DNA from: an uncultured Bacilli bacterium
GTDB taxonomy: Bacteria > Bacillota_I > Bacilli_A > RF39 > UBA660
DNA length: 19,816 nucleotides
Reading direction: 5' to 3'
Assembly (NCBI GenBank): GCA_944363655.1
Contig: CALVUU010000024.1
Coordinates: forward strand, 1 to 19,816
Below the pieces are notes generated by a model. The model searched no databases. It had not been told where the DNA came from and was given only the letters and a program-made list of their open reading frames with translations. Within the stretch, counting starts at the first letter, position 1. Every line of letters starts with the position of its first letter. Below are positions 8,165 through 15,533 of the stretch, in pieces. A program made the translations under genes and the position numbers.

Positions 8165-9634
8165 GTGATACAAATGTTTCGAGATTTTGATTACGAAAAT
8201 AAACCAGTTGTAGATATAGTTAACGAAATGATTATTGATGCTATTAATAAAAACGCATCCGATATTCATTTCGATCCAACAGAAAATGAACTTAATGTCC
8301 GCATTAGAATCGATGGGGAACTTTTAGAGTATGCTAAAGTTCCCAACTTTGTTAAAAAAAATCTATTAACTAGAATAAAAATTATCTCCGGAATGAATAT
8401 TACAGAAACTAGACTTCCTCAAGATGGTGCCATTAAAAATTTAACAGATGTTAGTGGTCTTGACTTACGTGTTTCTAGTTTACCAATTGTTGATGGTGAA
8501 AAAATAGTTATTCGTATTTTAAACTATTCGATGAGTACTAGTGGTCTAGAAAATCTAGGGTTATCTGAAAATAATCTTGCCAAAATACATAAATTACTTA
8601 CAATACCTAATGGAATAATTTTAATATCTGGGGCTACTGGTACTGGTAAATCAACAACCGTTTATGCTATGTTACAAATTCTAAATACTGTATCAAGAAA
8701 TATAATTACAGTTGAAGATCCCGTAGAAATGAAAATTGCTGGTATTAATCAAGTTCAAGTAATGGCTGATATCGGACTTACTTTTGGAAATACTTTAAGA
8801 AGTATATTACGTCAAGACCCTGATGTTATAATGATTGGGGAAATTCGTGACGACGAAACTGCCCGTATAGCAGTTCGTGCATCTATCACTGGTCATTTAG
8901 TATTATCTACAATCCACACTAATAACTCTTTAAATACGATTGAAAGATTACTCGATATGGAAGTTGAAAGATACTTGCTTGGTAGTGCCCTAACAGGTAT
9001 TATATCGCAAAGATTAGTAAAAAGATTATGCCCTAAATGTCGAACAAGTAGACCTACTACTAATTATGAAAAAGTTTTATTTGAAAAAGTATTACATCGT
9101 GAGGTAGATACAATTTATACTCCGCAAGGATGTAGTGAATGTATTAAAGGTTACTCAGGACGAGTTGCTTTACACGAAGTTTTAATTATTAATCAAGAAA
9201 TTAGAGATGCAATTACTAATAATATAAGAAAAAATGAATTAAGACACTTAGTTTACGATAAAGGTGATGTAACTAGTCTTCTTGAAGATGGTTTAAACAA
9301 AGTTGTCGAAGGACTTACTAGTATTGATGAAATATTACGTGTTATCGATGTTGATGATGATATTGGTGAAGACGAAGAAGACTTAAAAGCTGCATTCATT
9401 GGAAAAGTTCAAGATCTTGCTCCTAGTGTTCCAGCGCCTGAAACAAATAATGTCCCAATGAATAATAATTTAGATTCTTTAGAAAACACTATGAATAACA
9501 TTCCCAATGAAATTATCAACAATCAACCAATTACTGATAATTTAAATGTTACACAACCATTTGAACAACAAGCAAATATTATTCAACCAACTATGGAACA
9601 AACATATTTTGAAGATAATTTAGAACTATTATAA
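8165..9634 (+). CDS. GspE/PilB/ComGA-type secretion or pilus assembly ATPase with Asn-rich C-terminal tail
   Basis: A hexameric ATPase of the type II secretion/type IV pilus family, acting on the cytoplasmic side of the membrane. It lacks the long N-terminal MshEN domain and starts near the N2E domain, as in ComGA. Visible are Walker A GATGTGKST (156-164), Asp box VEDPVE (183-188), Walker B MIGEIRDDETA (223-233), His box TGHLVLSTIHTN (242-253) and four zinc-type cysteines (289, 292, 323, 326). Residues about 400-489 form an acidic then Asn/Gln/Pro-rich low-complexity tail, not part of the usual family length. Start may be GTG 8165 (GGG 5 nt upstream) or ATG 8174 (GAGTGAT 4 nt upstream); the latter fits the local site type. 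It is monocistronic: no pilC, pilin or peptidase gene adjoins it. Confidence 0.93.
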   Translation: MIQMFRDFDYENKPVVDIVNEMIIDAINKNASDIHFDPTENELNVRIRIDGELLEYAKVPNFVKKNLLTRIKIISGMNITETRLPQDGAIKNLTDVSGLDLRVSSLPIVDGEKIVIRILNYSMSTSGLENLGLSENNLAKIHKLLTIPNGIILISGATGTGKSTTVYAMLQILNTVSRNIITVEDPVEMKIAGINQVQVMADIGLTFGNTLRSILRQDPDVIMIGEIRDDETARIAVRASITGHLVLSTIHTNNSLNTIERLLDMEVERYLLGSALTGIISQRLVKRLCPKCRTSRPTTNYEKVLFEKVLHREVDTIYTPQGCSECIKGYSGRVALHEVLIINQEIRDAITNNIRKNELRHLVYDKGDVTSLLEDGLNKVVEGLTSIDEILRVIDVDDDIGEDEEDLKAAFIGKVQDLAPSVPAPETNNVPMNNNLDSLENTMNNIPNEIINNQPITDNLNVTQPFEQQANIIQPTMEQTYFEDNLELL

Positions 9635-9641
9635 AAGGTAA

Positions 9642-9686
9642 AAAAAGATTACTGTAAAATGTTTGTTTAGTAATCTTTTTATTTTA
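9642..9686. terminator. Bidirectional terminator between the ATPase and toxN genes
   Basis: AAAAAGATTACT (9642-9653) pairs with AGTAATCTTTTT (9669-9680) around a 15-nt loop, followed by ATTTTAT on the plus strand. Read on the minus strand the same stem is followed by a run of T, so it can also end the toxN transcript. Confidence 0.75.
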
Positions 9687-9692
9687 TATGTA

Positions 9693-9719
9693 ATGTTTAC
9701 TCTATAAACAAGTAAACAT
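9693..9719. repeat. Inverted repeat downstream of toxN
   Basis: ATGTTTACT-N9-AGTAAACAT is a perfect 9-bp dyad about 30 nt after the toxN stop. It lacks a following T tract in either direction, so it may be a transcript 3' end stabiliser or a protein site rather than a terminator. Confidence 0.45.
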
Positions 9720-9747
9720 CAAATGATTAGAAAATTTTATTAAAAAT

Positions 9748-10259
9748 TTAAACTGTAATGGTATTGTATTCTTTACATTTTTCTTCTAATAACGGAAAAT
9801 TACAACATCTATTTGATACATTACTGGCAAGATTTTTATTTATATATAACTTATATAAAAATCTTGCTTTATTTAATATTTCGTCTCTATTATTATTCAT
9901 CCAACGTAATTGATTATTTATTAAATTAATTTGTTTTAATTCCTTAATAGTTTTACCTTTAGGATTTAAATCATATAAGGTATAATTTTCAGAAGTCACA
10001 GGAATCATATTATTAAAATTAATTACTCCAAGTATTCCATTATTAATTTTAATAATATCAATTACATTTTTTAAATTTTATGTTTAGGTTTTGGGCTGGA
10101 TAATGGTGCAAAATATTCCATATCATTTATTGTAAATAAAACTCCAACAAACGGTCTTAATTCTTTACTACCAGCATTATACGGAACTTTATTATCAAAT
10201 TTTCTTAAATAATCGCAATATTTATAATCAATTTTCACTATTTTAAAACCATTATTCAT
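9748..10259 (-). pseudogene. toxN: ToxN/AbiQ-family type III toxin endoribonuclease, split by a one-base frameshift
   Basis: ToxN is an RNase held inactive by its own ToxI RNA; such loci abort phage infection. The first piece (10071-10259) has the ToxN N-terminus: YCDYLRKFDNKVP, RPFVGVLFTINDMEYFAPL, then the SSPKPKHK active-site turn, and stops at TAA 10071-10073. In the frame one base back, coding resumes at once (KNVIDIIKINNG, LGVINFNNMIPV) and runs through LYDLNP, an LINNQLRWMNNNRDEI helix and CCNFPLLEEKCKEYN to TAA 9748-9750, the ToxN C-terminal half. Adding one A to the A4 run read from 10076-10079 would give a protein of about 171 aa, the family length. ATG 10257-10259 with AGAGGTG upstream fits better than the GTG at 10268. 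It may be a real mutation or a homopolymer error. Confidence 0.88.
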
Positions 10260-10275
10260 CCAAAACACCTCTTTT

Positions 10276-10306
10276 AAAATAAGGATTAGAGTAAGTTCTC
10301 TAATCC
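10276..10306 (-). terminator. Terminator between the ToxI repeats and toxN
   Basis: GGATTAGAG-N6-CTCTAATCC (10283-10306) is a perfect 9-bp stem, followed on the minus strand by TTATTTT. A leaky terminator in this position is a standard part of toxIN loci: it yields excess antitoxin RNA over toxin mRNA. Confidence 0.85.
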
Positions 10307-10465
10307 ACTTTTTTAGCTGGCATTTATAGGGCTGCCTTCACCCACTTTTTTAGCTGGCATTTGTAGGGCTGCCTTCACCCACTTTTTTAGCTAGCATTTA
10401 TAGGGCTACCTTCACCCACTTTTTTAGCTGGCACTTATAGGGCTGCCTTCACCCGCTTTTTTTAC
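10283..10465 (-). ncRNA. toxI: ToxI antitoxin RNA precursor
   Basis: The transcript inferred from the promoter at 10472-10500 contains four tandem 37-nt units and ends at the hairpin before toxN. In known systems ToxN cuts such a precursor into single pseudoknotted units that bind and inhibit it. Each unit starts GGTGAAGG and ends CAGCTAAAAAAGTG (CTAGCT... in unit 3), resembling the layout of the Pectobacterium ToxI unit as I recall it (AGGTGA start, GCAGCTA then A-rich end). The leader TGTAAAAAAAGCG before the first unit looks like the end of a fifth, partial unit. Family assignment rests on the repeat array, terminator and adjacent toxN together. Confidence 0.87.
10306..10453 (-). repeat. 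Four tandem 37-nt ToxI repeats
   Basis: Units lie at 10306-10342, 10343-10379, 10380-10416 and 10417-10453, with no spacers. Against the consensus, unit 2 (10343-10379) and unit 4 (10417-10453) each have one substitution, and unit 3 (10380-10416) has two C-to-T changes. The near identity suggests the array is young or kept in register by selection or recombination. Confidence 0.95.
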
Positions 10466-10471
10466 AACAAT

Positions 10472-10500
10472 ACTATACCACAACAATAAACTTTTGTCCA
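10472..10500 (-). promoter_or_regulatory. Promoter of the toxI-toxN locus
   Basis: On the minus strand TGGACA (10495-10500), a 17-nt spacer and TATAGT (10472-10477) with an extended-10 TGG form a strong sigma-A-type promoter. Transcription would start near 10465, just ahead of the first ToxI unit. Confidence 0.8.
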
Positions 10501-10524
10501 CAAAATATTTTACTTTCCATAAAC

Positions 10525-10992
10525 CTACTCTTTAATTATTAGGTGCTTGAAAGCATCATCGTTCAATACATCTTTTAATATACTTGGTTTAATATTCAGC
10601 TTCAAATAATTCTCTTTATTATACCACTTCATATGCATCCTAGGATTTTCTAAATTAATGAAATCCTGTATCATCCAATCCGGATTATGAACATCTATAA
10701 GATAAACAAAAAGATATTCATGAAATCTGGCTCCATCTAAATAAGTATAAAAATTTTCTATTATTCGGATTAATTTAACATCTTTAGAATCAATATCCCA
10801 ATTTAATTCTTCTTTTATTTCTCTTATAATTGCTTCTTTACTATCTTCATTAAATAAAATACGTCCTCCAACTAAACTATAATAATCTTTGTCCTCTCTC
10901 TTACTAATTAAGTAATAATTGTTATATTTAATAATTGCTGCTGTTCTTACATTAAACTTTTCCTTATCACTTATTTTAAAAGTTAAATCCAT
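10525..10992 (-). CDS. Nudix hydrolase
   Basis: A 155-aa single-domain Nudix protein that should hydrolyse a nucleoside diphosphate linked to another group, with a divalent metal. The Nudix box starts at Gly43 (GRILFNE), then seven residues and REIKEEL (57-63). It matches GX5EX7REUXEEXGU except that the late Gly is Asn64. The substrate cannot be read from the sequence. The ATG overlaps the TAA of the upstream zinc-ribbon membrane protein gene (TAATG), so it is co-translated as the last gene of the operon. No clear terminator lies before the toxI promoter. Confidence 0.92.
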   Translation of the reverse strand: MDLTFKISDKEKFNVRTAAIIKYNNYYLISKREDKDYYSLVGGRILFNEDSKEAIIREIKEELNWDIDSKDVKLIRIIENFYTYLDGARFHEYLFVYLIDVHNPDWMIQDFINLENPRMHMKWYNKENYLKLNIKPSILKDVLNDDAFKHLIIKE

Positions 10993-11651
10993 TATATATG
11001 AAATCTCCTTTCTAATTCATTAGTTACTTGTCTTTTGTTAAATACAAGTAAAAAAACTAATATTACAACACTTATTATAACGGAAATATAACTCGGCCAC
11101 AATACTGTTACTTTATCAAATAAAAGTAATATTCCCGGAACTAATCCAATCATTGAATTAACTGTAGCATAAAAAATAAAATCTTTAACAATTTTTTGTC
11201 TAAATAAACGCATTAATAAAATAGATATTGTATAAATACTACATAAAAAAGGTAAACAGTAATTTATACTCCATAAATGAAATCCAGTAAAGTAATCCCA
11301 AAGTATAGAAATTATAATAATTATAATAATTTCAACAAAAAGCATTTTCATAAAATGCTTACGCCCTTTTAAAACCGTAACTAAAGTTATCCAAAAAGAT
11401 ATAATTCCTGCAATGACAAACCAAGACCAAGTAATAGATCTACTAACCACAAAATTTACAAATAAGCAAATAAAAATGGCAAGAAGAGAACATACTTTTA
11501 AAATATTAAAAAGTAAACTATGATTTTTATAATTATATTCTATCCTTGGAAAAACATCTTCGTACTCTCCTTTATCAACCGAAGTATTACATAAAGGACA
11601 AACGTTAGTATTACTAGCAATACTAACATTACATTTTAAACACTTACGCAT
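10992..11651 (-). CDS. Zinc-ribbon membrane protein, DUF6320-like
   Basis: A 219-aa protein with an N-terminal zinc ribbon (Cys4, Cys7, Cys18, Cys21) followed by about six hydrophobic segments, starting near LLFNILKVCSLLAIFICLF and ending with ILVFLLVFNKR. The pattern fits the family I know as DUF6320, which is often encoded beside alcohol-acetyltransferase-like and alpha/beta-hydrolase genes, as here. Biochemical role unknown. ATG overlaps or abuts the upstream acyltransferase stop and its own stop overlaps the Nudix start. Confidence 0.8.
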   Translation of the reverse strand: MRKCLKCNVSIASNTNVCPLCNTSVDKGEYEDVFPRIEYNYKNHSLLFNILKVCSLLAIFICLFVNFVVSRSITWSWFVIAGIISFWITLVTVLKGRKHFMKMLFVEIIIIIIISILWDYFTGFHLWSINYCLPFLCSIYTISILLMRLFRQKIVKDFIFYATVNSMIGLVPGILLLFDKVTVLWPSYISVIISVVILVFLLVFNKRQVTNELERRFHI

Positions 11652-12877
11652 TATTCCCCTCCTGTTTTATTAGTATTTATAACTACATTTATACCTAAGT
11701 TTGTTAAATACCTAAAAAAATTTTTCTCTATCTCACTATTAATAAATTGCGAGGTAAAACTAAGTGTTAAATTATTCAAATATGAACACATACATATTTG
11801 AATAGAAGATGTACTTATAAATACATCAAAATAATCTATATAATCTTGATAAACACTAGGCATATTTATAACTCCAATATTTGATAAAGTAATAGTATTT
11901 TCATAATTAGTTAACTTATATACATAACGTAATATTAAATCTTTAATAAAAATAGGTATTAAACGTAATATAAATATATCTTCTAATATGGCCATATTAT
12001 TCATTTTATTTTTTATATTTTCTTCATTTAAATTCTTTTTAAATTCTTCACTAACTACTTTTATTATATCCTTTATATCTTCTCCATTATATTTATAACT
12101 AATATTAACAGCACTAAAAAAATTACGTACAGTATAACTTGGATAATATTTTCTTAAATTAACCGGAACAACAATTACTATTGGTCTTTTACGACTTTTA
12201 ATATCCATGGTCTCTCCAATAGATTTAATTAATACACTAGTTAAAAAAACTGTTAAAGTTACATTATATTTTTTAGCTAATTTTAATACTTCATTTACAT
12301 CAACTATACCTTCAATTATTTTTAAATTATTTTCTACATATTTTTCATCTTTTATTTGATAAGCAATACCTCTAGTAGATAAAGTCTTTTTAATCTTACC
12401 CGTTTTAAATTTTTTAAATGAATCCAAACTACTTTCTTTAGTACTAGCTATATTTATTATTTCTTTATTCTTTAATTTATATTTTATATCTAAATAATAT
12501 GCTACTAAACTTTTTAAAAACATTAACGTGCCAGTTCCATCCGTTAAGGCATGATTTACTTCTAAATTTATTCTTTTTTTATAATAAGTTACTTGAAATA
12601 AAGCATTACTTGTAAATTCACTACATGGTCTTAAATGTTCTTCTTCTACTAATATAGTTATATCTGCTTCTTCTAAGTAATACCAAAATAAACCTCTTTT
12701 TAAAACAGATTTAAATATTGGATATTCTTTTAAAGTTTTATTTAATGCTTGTTCTAATATGCTTTTATCTATATTTTCTTTTAAACTTACACTAAATCTA
12801 AATATTTTAGAATCATATTTATTTTTGGATGGTGGAAATATCTTCGCAGCATTATCTAATCTATACCATTTACTCAA
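11651..12877 (-). CDS. Alcohol acetyltransferase-like (condensation-fold) acyltransferase
   Basis: A 408-aa protein of the CoA-dependent acyltransferase/condensation superfamily, closest in pattern to the alcohol acetyltransferase (AATase) group. The catalytic HxxxDG motif is NHALTDGTG (His109, Asp113), and the N-terminus WYRLDNAAKIFPP is a signature of the bacterial members I know. A later TLSNIGVINMP segment matches the conserved second-half strand. The start is TTG (12875-12877), preceded by TAGGTGAT, and is favoured because the signature begins four residues in. With the esterase upstream it suggests making and breaking esters, but the substrates are unknown. Confidence 0.82.
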   Translation of the reverse strand: MSKWYRLDNAAKIFPPSKNKYDSKIFRFSVSLKENIDKSILEQALNKTLKEYPIFKSVLKRGLFWYYLEEADITILVEEEHLRPCSEFTSNALFQVTYYKKRINLEVNHALTDGTGTLMFLKSLVAYYLDIKYKLKNKEIINIASTKESSLDSFKKFKTGKIKKTLSTRGIAYQIKDEKYVENNLKIIEGIVDVNEVLKLAKKYNVTLTVFLTSVLIKSIGETMDIKSRKRPIVIVVPVNLRKYYPSYTVRNFFSAVNISYKYNGEDIKDIIKVVSEEFKKNLNEENIKNKMNNMAILEDIFILRLIPIFIKDLILRYVYKLTNYENTITLSNIGVINMPSVYQDYIDYFDVFISTSSIQICMCSYLNNLTLSFTSQFINSEIEKNFFRYLTNLGINVVINTNKTGGE

Positions 12878-12879
12878 AA

Positions 12880-13731
12880 CTAATCACCTATAAATTCCTT
12901 TATTAATTCTATGGTTATTTTCGTATATTTTTTATCCAAAACATTTGTAAAATAACCATGTTTAGCATTTTTTATATCATAATGTTTAACACTAACTAAA
13001 TGTCTTTTAAGTTTTTTAGCTAAATAAACTCCCTCATCATGTAAAGGATCTTTACTACCCGTAATAATCATAGTTTTGGGTAAACCAAATAATTTTCTAG
13101 CTTTTAATAAATTAACATATAAATCATCTCTATCACTCTTATTTGGTAAATACATATTCATATATTCTTCTAAATGTTTTCGTGTTAGAAATGATTCATC
13201 CTCATTTTCTAACACTGATTTAAATTTAGTATTTAAACTATAATCAGTTTGTACCGCAGGATATATAAGTATTAAATGCCCTACTCTAAAAGTTTTATTA
13301 TATAACCCCATTAAACTAACTGCAAAGGCTAAATTTCCTCCAGCAGAGTCTCCAATTAAAGAAACTTTATTCCAATCATCAACATTATCCATTATCATAT
13401 TTATGACTTTATAGCAATCATTTAACCCTGCTGGATAAGGATATTCGGGAGCCAGTCGATAATCTATGGCAATTACTTTGCTATTTAATTCTACTGCTAA
13501 TTTATAACAAATATTACTATAAGTATCAATACTACCTGATGCAAAACCTCCACCATGTATATAAATAATAATATTTTTTGATTGAAACTGATCAAATACT
13601 CTTACCTTTATTCCATCTAAATCATAATCATTATATTTATTATCACTTATAATATTAGGACTAATTATATTTTGGATTATTCGATATAATTTTATATTTT
13701 TTTCTACGGAAAATTTATCCACTATTTTCAA
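12880..13731 (-). CDS. Alpha/beta hydrolase, hormone-sensitive-lipase-type esterase
   Basis: A 283-aa carboxylesterase. The oxyanion-hole motif is HGGG (59-62), the nucleophile elbow GDSAGG (Ser129), and the other triad residues are likely Asp228 (GSKDPLHDE) and His258 (AKHGY). YRLAPEYPYPAGLNDC (91-106) is a strong signature of the HSL family. There is no signal peptide, so it acts in the cytoplasm, possibly near the membrane. The start is TTG with TAGGTGAT upstream. The stop (TAG 12880-12882) is 2 nt from the acyltransferase start, and 41 nt separate it from the upstream gene. Confidence 0.9.
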   Translation of the reverse strand: MKIVDKFSVEKNIKLYRIIQNIISPNIISDNKYNDYDLDGIKVRVFDQFQSKNIIIYIHGGGFASGSIDTYSNICYKLAVELNSKVIAIDYRLAPEYPYPAGLNDCYKVINMIMDNVDDWNKVSLIGDSAGGNLAFAVSLMGLYNKTFRVGHLILIYPAVQTDYSLNTKFKSVLENEDESFLTRKHLEEYMNMYLPNKSDRDDLYVNLLKARKLFGLPKTMIITGSKDPLHDEGVYLAKKLKRHLVSVKHYDIKNAKHGYFTNVLDKKYTKITIELIKEFIGD

Positions 13732-13772
13732 AAAGTATCACCTATAATAATATAACACGGAAAAATAAGTTT

Positions 13773-15347
13773 TTAAACACTTGTTTCTTTATTTTTTTCT
13801 CTTACTAACTTTTGATATTCTTTATCTAATTTTTTATCTTGAATAAATAAAGTATATTTCTTATATAAATTAATAAATTTTTCTCTATATTCATTATTAC
13901 TTAATATTAATTTCTTATTTTCTTGTAATTCTTTATTTAACTTCTCCATATACTTTACATAATTTTCTTTAGCTTCTTTAATGTTATCTATATCTTCTTT
14001 TATTACACCCCAAGAAATGTTATCTTTAGCAATCACTACAAAAAGTTCTACACAAGCATAAAGAATAGCACTTAAACCTAGGCAAAAGCCTAAAGAAAAT
14101 AAAAATAAAATAAAATCTTTTTCTAAATCATTAGGATTTTGCGTAATTTTTTCCACTTCTCTAATTACTTCATCATACATATCTTCTGCACTTAAATAAA
14201 GAGTTTCCTCAACTTCTTGAACACTACTAATACCATTTAAATCCATATCATAATAACTATCTAAAGAACTATAATTATAATCAGTTACATCATAAGTATT
14301 AATTACTCTAACATATCCCTCACTTTCCTTTTCCCAAGGTCCATATTCTATTACATTTACTTGATTATAATCTTCAACCTTTTCTTGATATCCATCAATA
14401 CTTGGTGTTAATACTAAATCATTTTCGGAATAAACTATATTTTTAGTATATGGTCTTTCTCTTATAAAAAGCATATTACTTATTTTAAAGCTTCCTGCAA
14501 TTAAACTAACAATTAAAGAAGTACTTGCCAAAGTTTTAGCAACAACTTTGGCATAATCCCCAAAAGATACTTTATAATAATCTCTTAAATTTTCCCATTT
14601 TTTAATCAATTTATTACTATTTTGAAGTCTTTTAGCAGCATAATTTATCTCAATTAATAAACTATATAATTTACTTTTTATATTGCTTAAATTATCATCA
14701 TTTTTAATAACTAAATAACTTATTAATTCTAAATCTAGCAAGTTAAAATCAAGTCCCTTGGCTTTTAAACTTGCTATTTTAGCATTAATTAATTTACTAT
14801 CAATATTATCTATATCTTTAGTAATTTCTTCATTAATATAACTTATGGCTAAATCATCACTTTTTACCCAATCTAAAAGATTACTTTTACTTTTATATCT
14901 TAATTCTAATTTAATTACTTTATAAGCAAAATTATATAACTTATGAATTATTTTTTTAGAAAATAATTCATTACTTCTAATATTTTTAAGTAAATAAATT
15001 GTTTTTATAACAATATCATCAATTTGTTCTAATGAATACTTTTCATTAAAATCAATTGATCCCGGATAGTAATAAGCAATTACATATATATCATAATTAT
15101 TTAATTCATTTTGTAATTTTTTAAGTCCACTTATAGCTTTTTGATATACTAAATCATTACTGGCTTTAGACATAAATTGGATAGATGCATTTAAAGAATT
15201 ACTACTATTTATATTTTTATTACATTCTTCCTTTAATAATAAATATTTTTTATTATATACTGTTACATCAATTCCACTATTATTTAAAGAATCAAGCATT
15301 CTTTTAACTTTTAAAGATAAAGATTCATATTCCATCGCTGCTTCCAT
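13773..15347 (-). CDS. Unknown membrane protein with two TM segments, an external loop domain and coiled-coil ends
   Basis: I do not recognise this 524-aa family. Residues 1-265 are helical and charged, Lys/Asn/Leu-rich, probably cytoplasmic. A hydrophobic helix spans about 267-287. Residues about 295-410 are Tyr/Asp/Glu-rich with beta-like stretches and no Cys, and probably face outside. A second hydrophobic helix lies at about 412-440. Residues about 450-520 are a Lys/Glu-rich likely coiled coil back in the cytoplasm. ATG has a strong GGAGGAG upstream; a second ATG at codon 5 is possible. It has its own promoter (15369-15397) and heads the operon with the esterase, acyltransferase, zinc-ribbon and Nudix genes. 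Confidence 0.85.
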   Translation of the reverse strand: MEAAMEYESLSLKVKRMLDSLNNSGIDVTVYNKKYLLLKEECNKNINSSNSLNASIQFMSKASNDLVYQKAISGLKKLQNELNNYDIYVIAYYYPGSIDFNEKYSLEQIDDIVIKTIYLLKNIRSNELFSKKIIHKLYNFAYKVIKLELRYKSKSNLLDWVKSDDLAISYINEEITKDIDNIDSKLINAKIASLKAKGLDFNLLDLELISYLVIKNDDNLSNIKSKLYSLLIEINYAAKRLQNSNKLIKKWENLRDYYKVSFGDYAKVVAKTLASTSLIVSLIAGSFKISNMLFIRERPYTKNIVYSENDLVLTPSIDGYQEKVEDYNQVNVIEYGPWEKESEGYVRVINTYDVTDYNYSSLDSYYDMDLNGISSVQEVEETLYLSAEDMYDEVIREVEKITQNPNDLEKDFILFLFSLGFCLGLSAILYACVELFVVIAKDNISWGVIKEDIDNIKEAKENYVKYMEKLNKELQENKKLILSNNEYREKFINLYKKYTLFIQDKKLDKEYQKLVREKNKETSV

Positions 15348-15368
15348 TTTACTCCTCCGTTATAAATT

Positions 15369-15397
15369 ATTTTATCATTTTACTTTTTTTATGTAAA
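15369..15397 (-). promoter_or_regulatory. Promoter of the unknown membrane protein operon
   Basis: On the minus strand TTTACA (15392-15397), a 17-nt spacer and TAAAAT (15369-15374) with an extended-10 TGA, 22 nt before the ATG. It begins right after the upstream terminator hairpin. Confidence 0.72.
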
Positions 15398-15423
15398 GAA
15401 AAAGGAATTTAAATTCCTTTTTC
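15398..15423. terminator. Palindromic terminator upstream of the unknown membrane protein gene
   Basis: A perfect 26-nt palindrome, G + A5GGAATTT mirrored to AAATTCCT5 + C. The T-rich 3' arm fits a terminator for the spoIVB transcript on the minus strand; being symmetric it could act in both directions. Confidence 0.6.
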
Positions 15424-15472
15424 AAATACTTTAATTATATTTCTAAATTTAGTTTCCACTCTTACATCCTAC

Positions 15473-15488
15473 ATGAAAGTACTTTCAT
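15473..15488. promoter_or_regulatory. 16-bp perfect palindrome, possible operator
   Basis: ATGAAAGTACTTTCAT is fully symmetric. It lies in the 186-nt gap between spoIVB and the downstream membrane protein gene, about 75 nt upstream of that promoter's -35. A short ACAATT-AATA-AATTGT hairpin follows at 15496-15511. Function unknown. Confidence 0.35.
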
Positions 15489-15533
15489 TATTATAACAAT
15501 TAATAAATTGTTGCATAAAAAAGAAGAAAATTT

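Noticed and set aside
9748..10008. Independent 86-aa gene starting at MIPVTSEN
   Set aside because: The frame continues upstream through NFNNMIPV, a conserved internal ToxN segment, so this ATG is internal and no ribosome site precedes it.
10071..10085. Programmed -1 ribosomal frameshift in toxN
   Set aside because: The codons around the break do not form an X-XXY-YYZ slippery heptamer in the right register, and the longer A6 run lies beyond the in-frame stop, so slippage there cannot rescue it.
10306..10453. Repeat array as a CRISPR
   Set aside because: The four units are directly adjacent with no unique spacers and lie between a promoter and a ToxN gene, so they are ToxI units.
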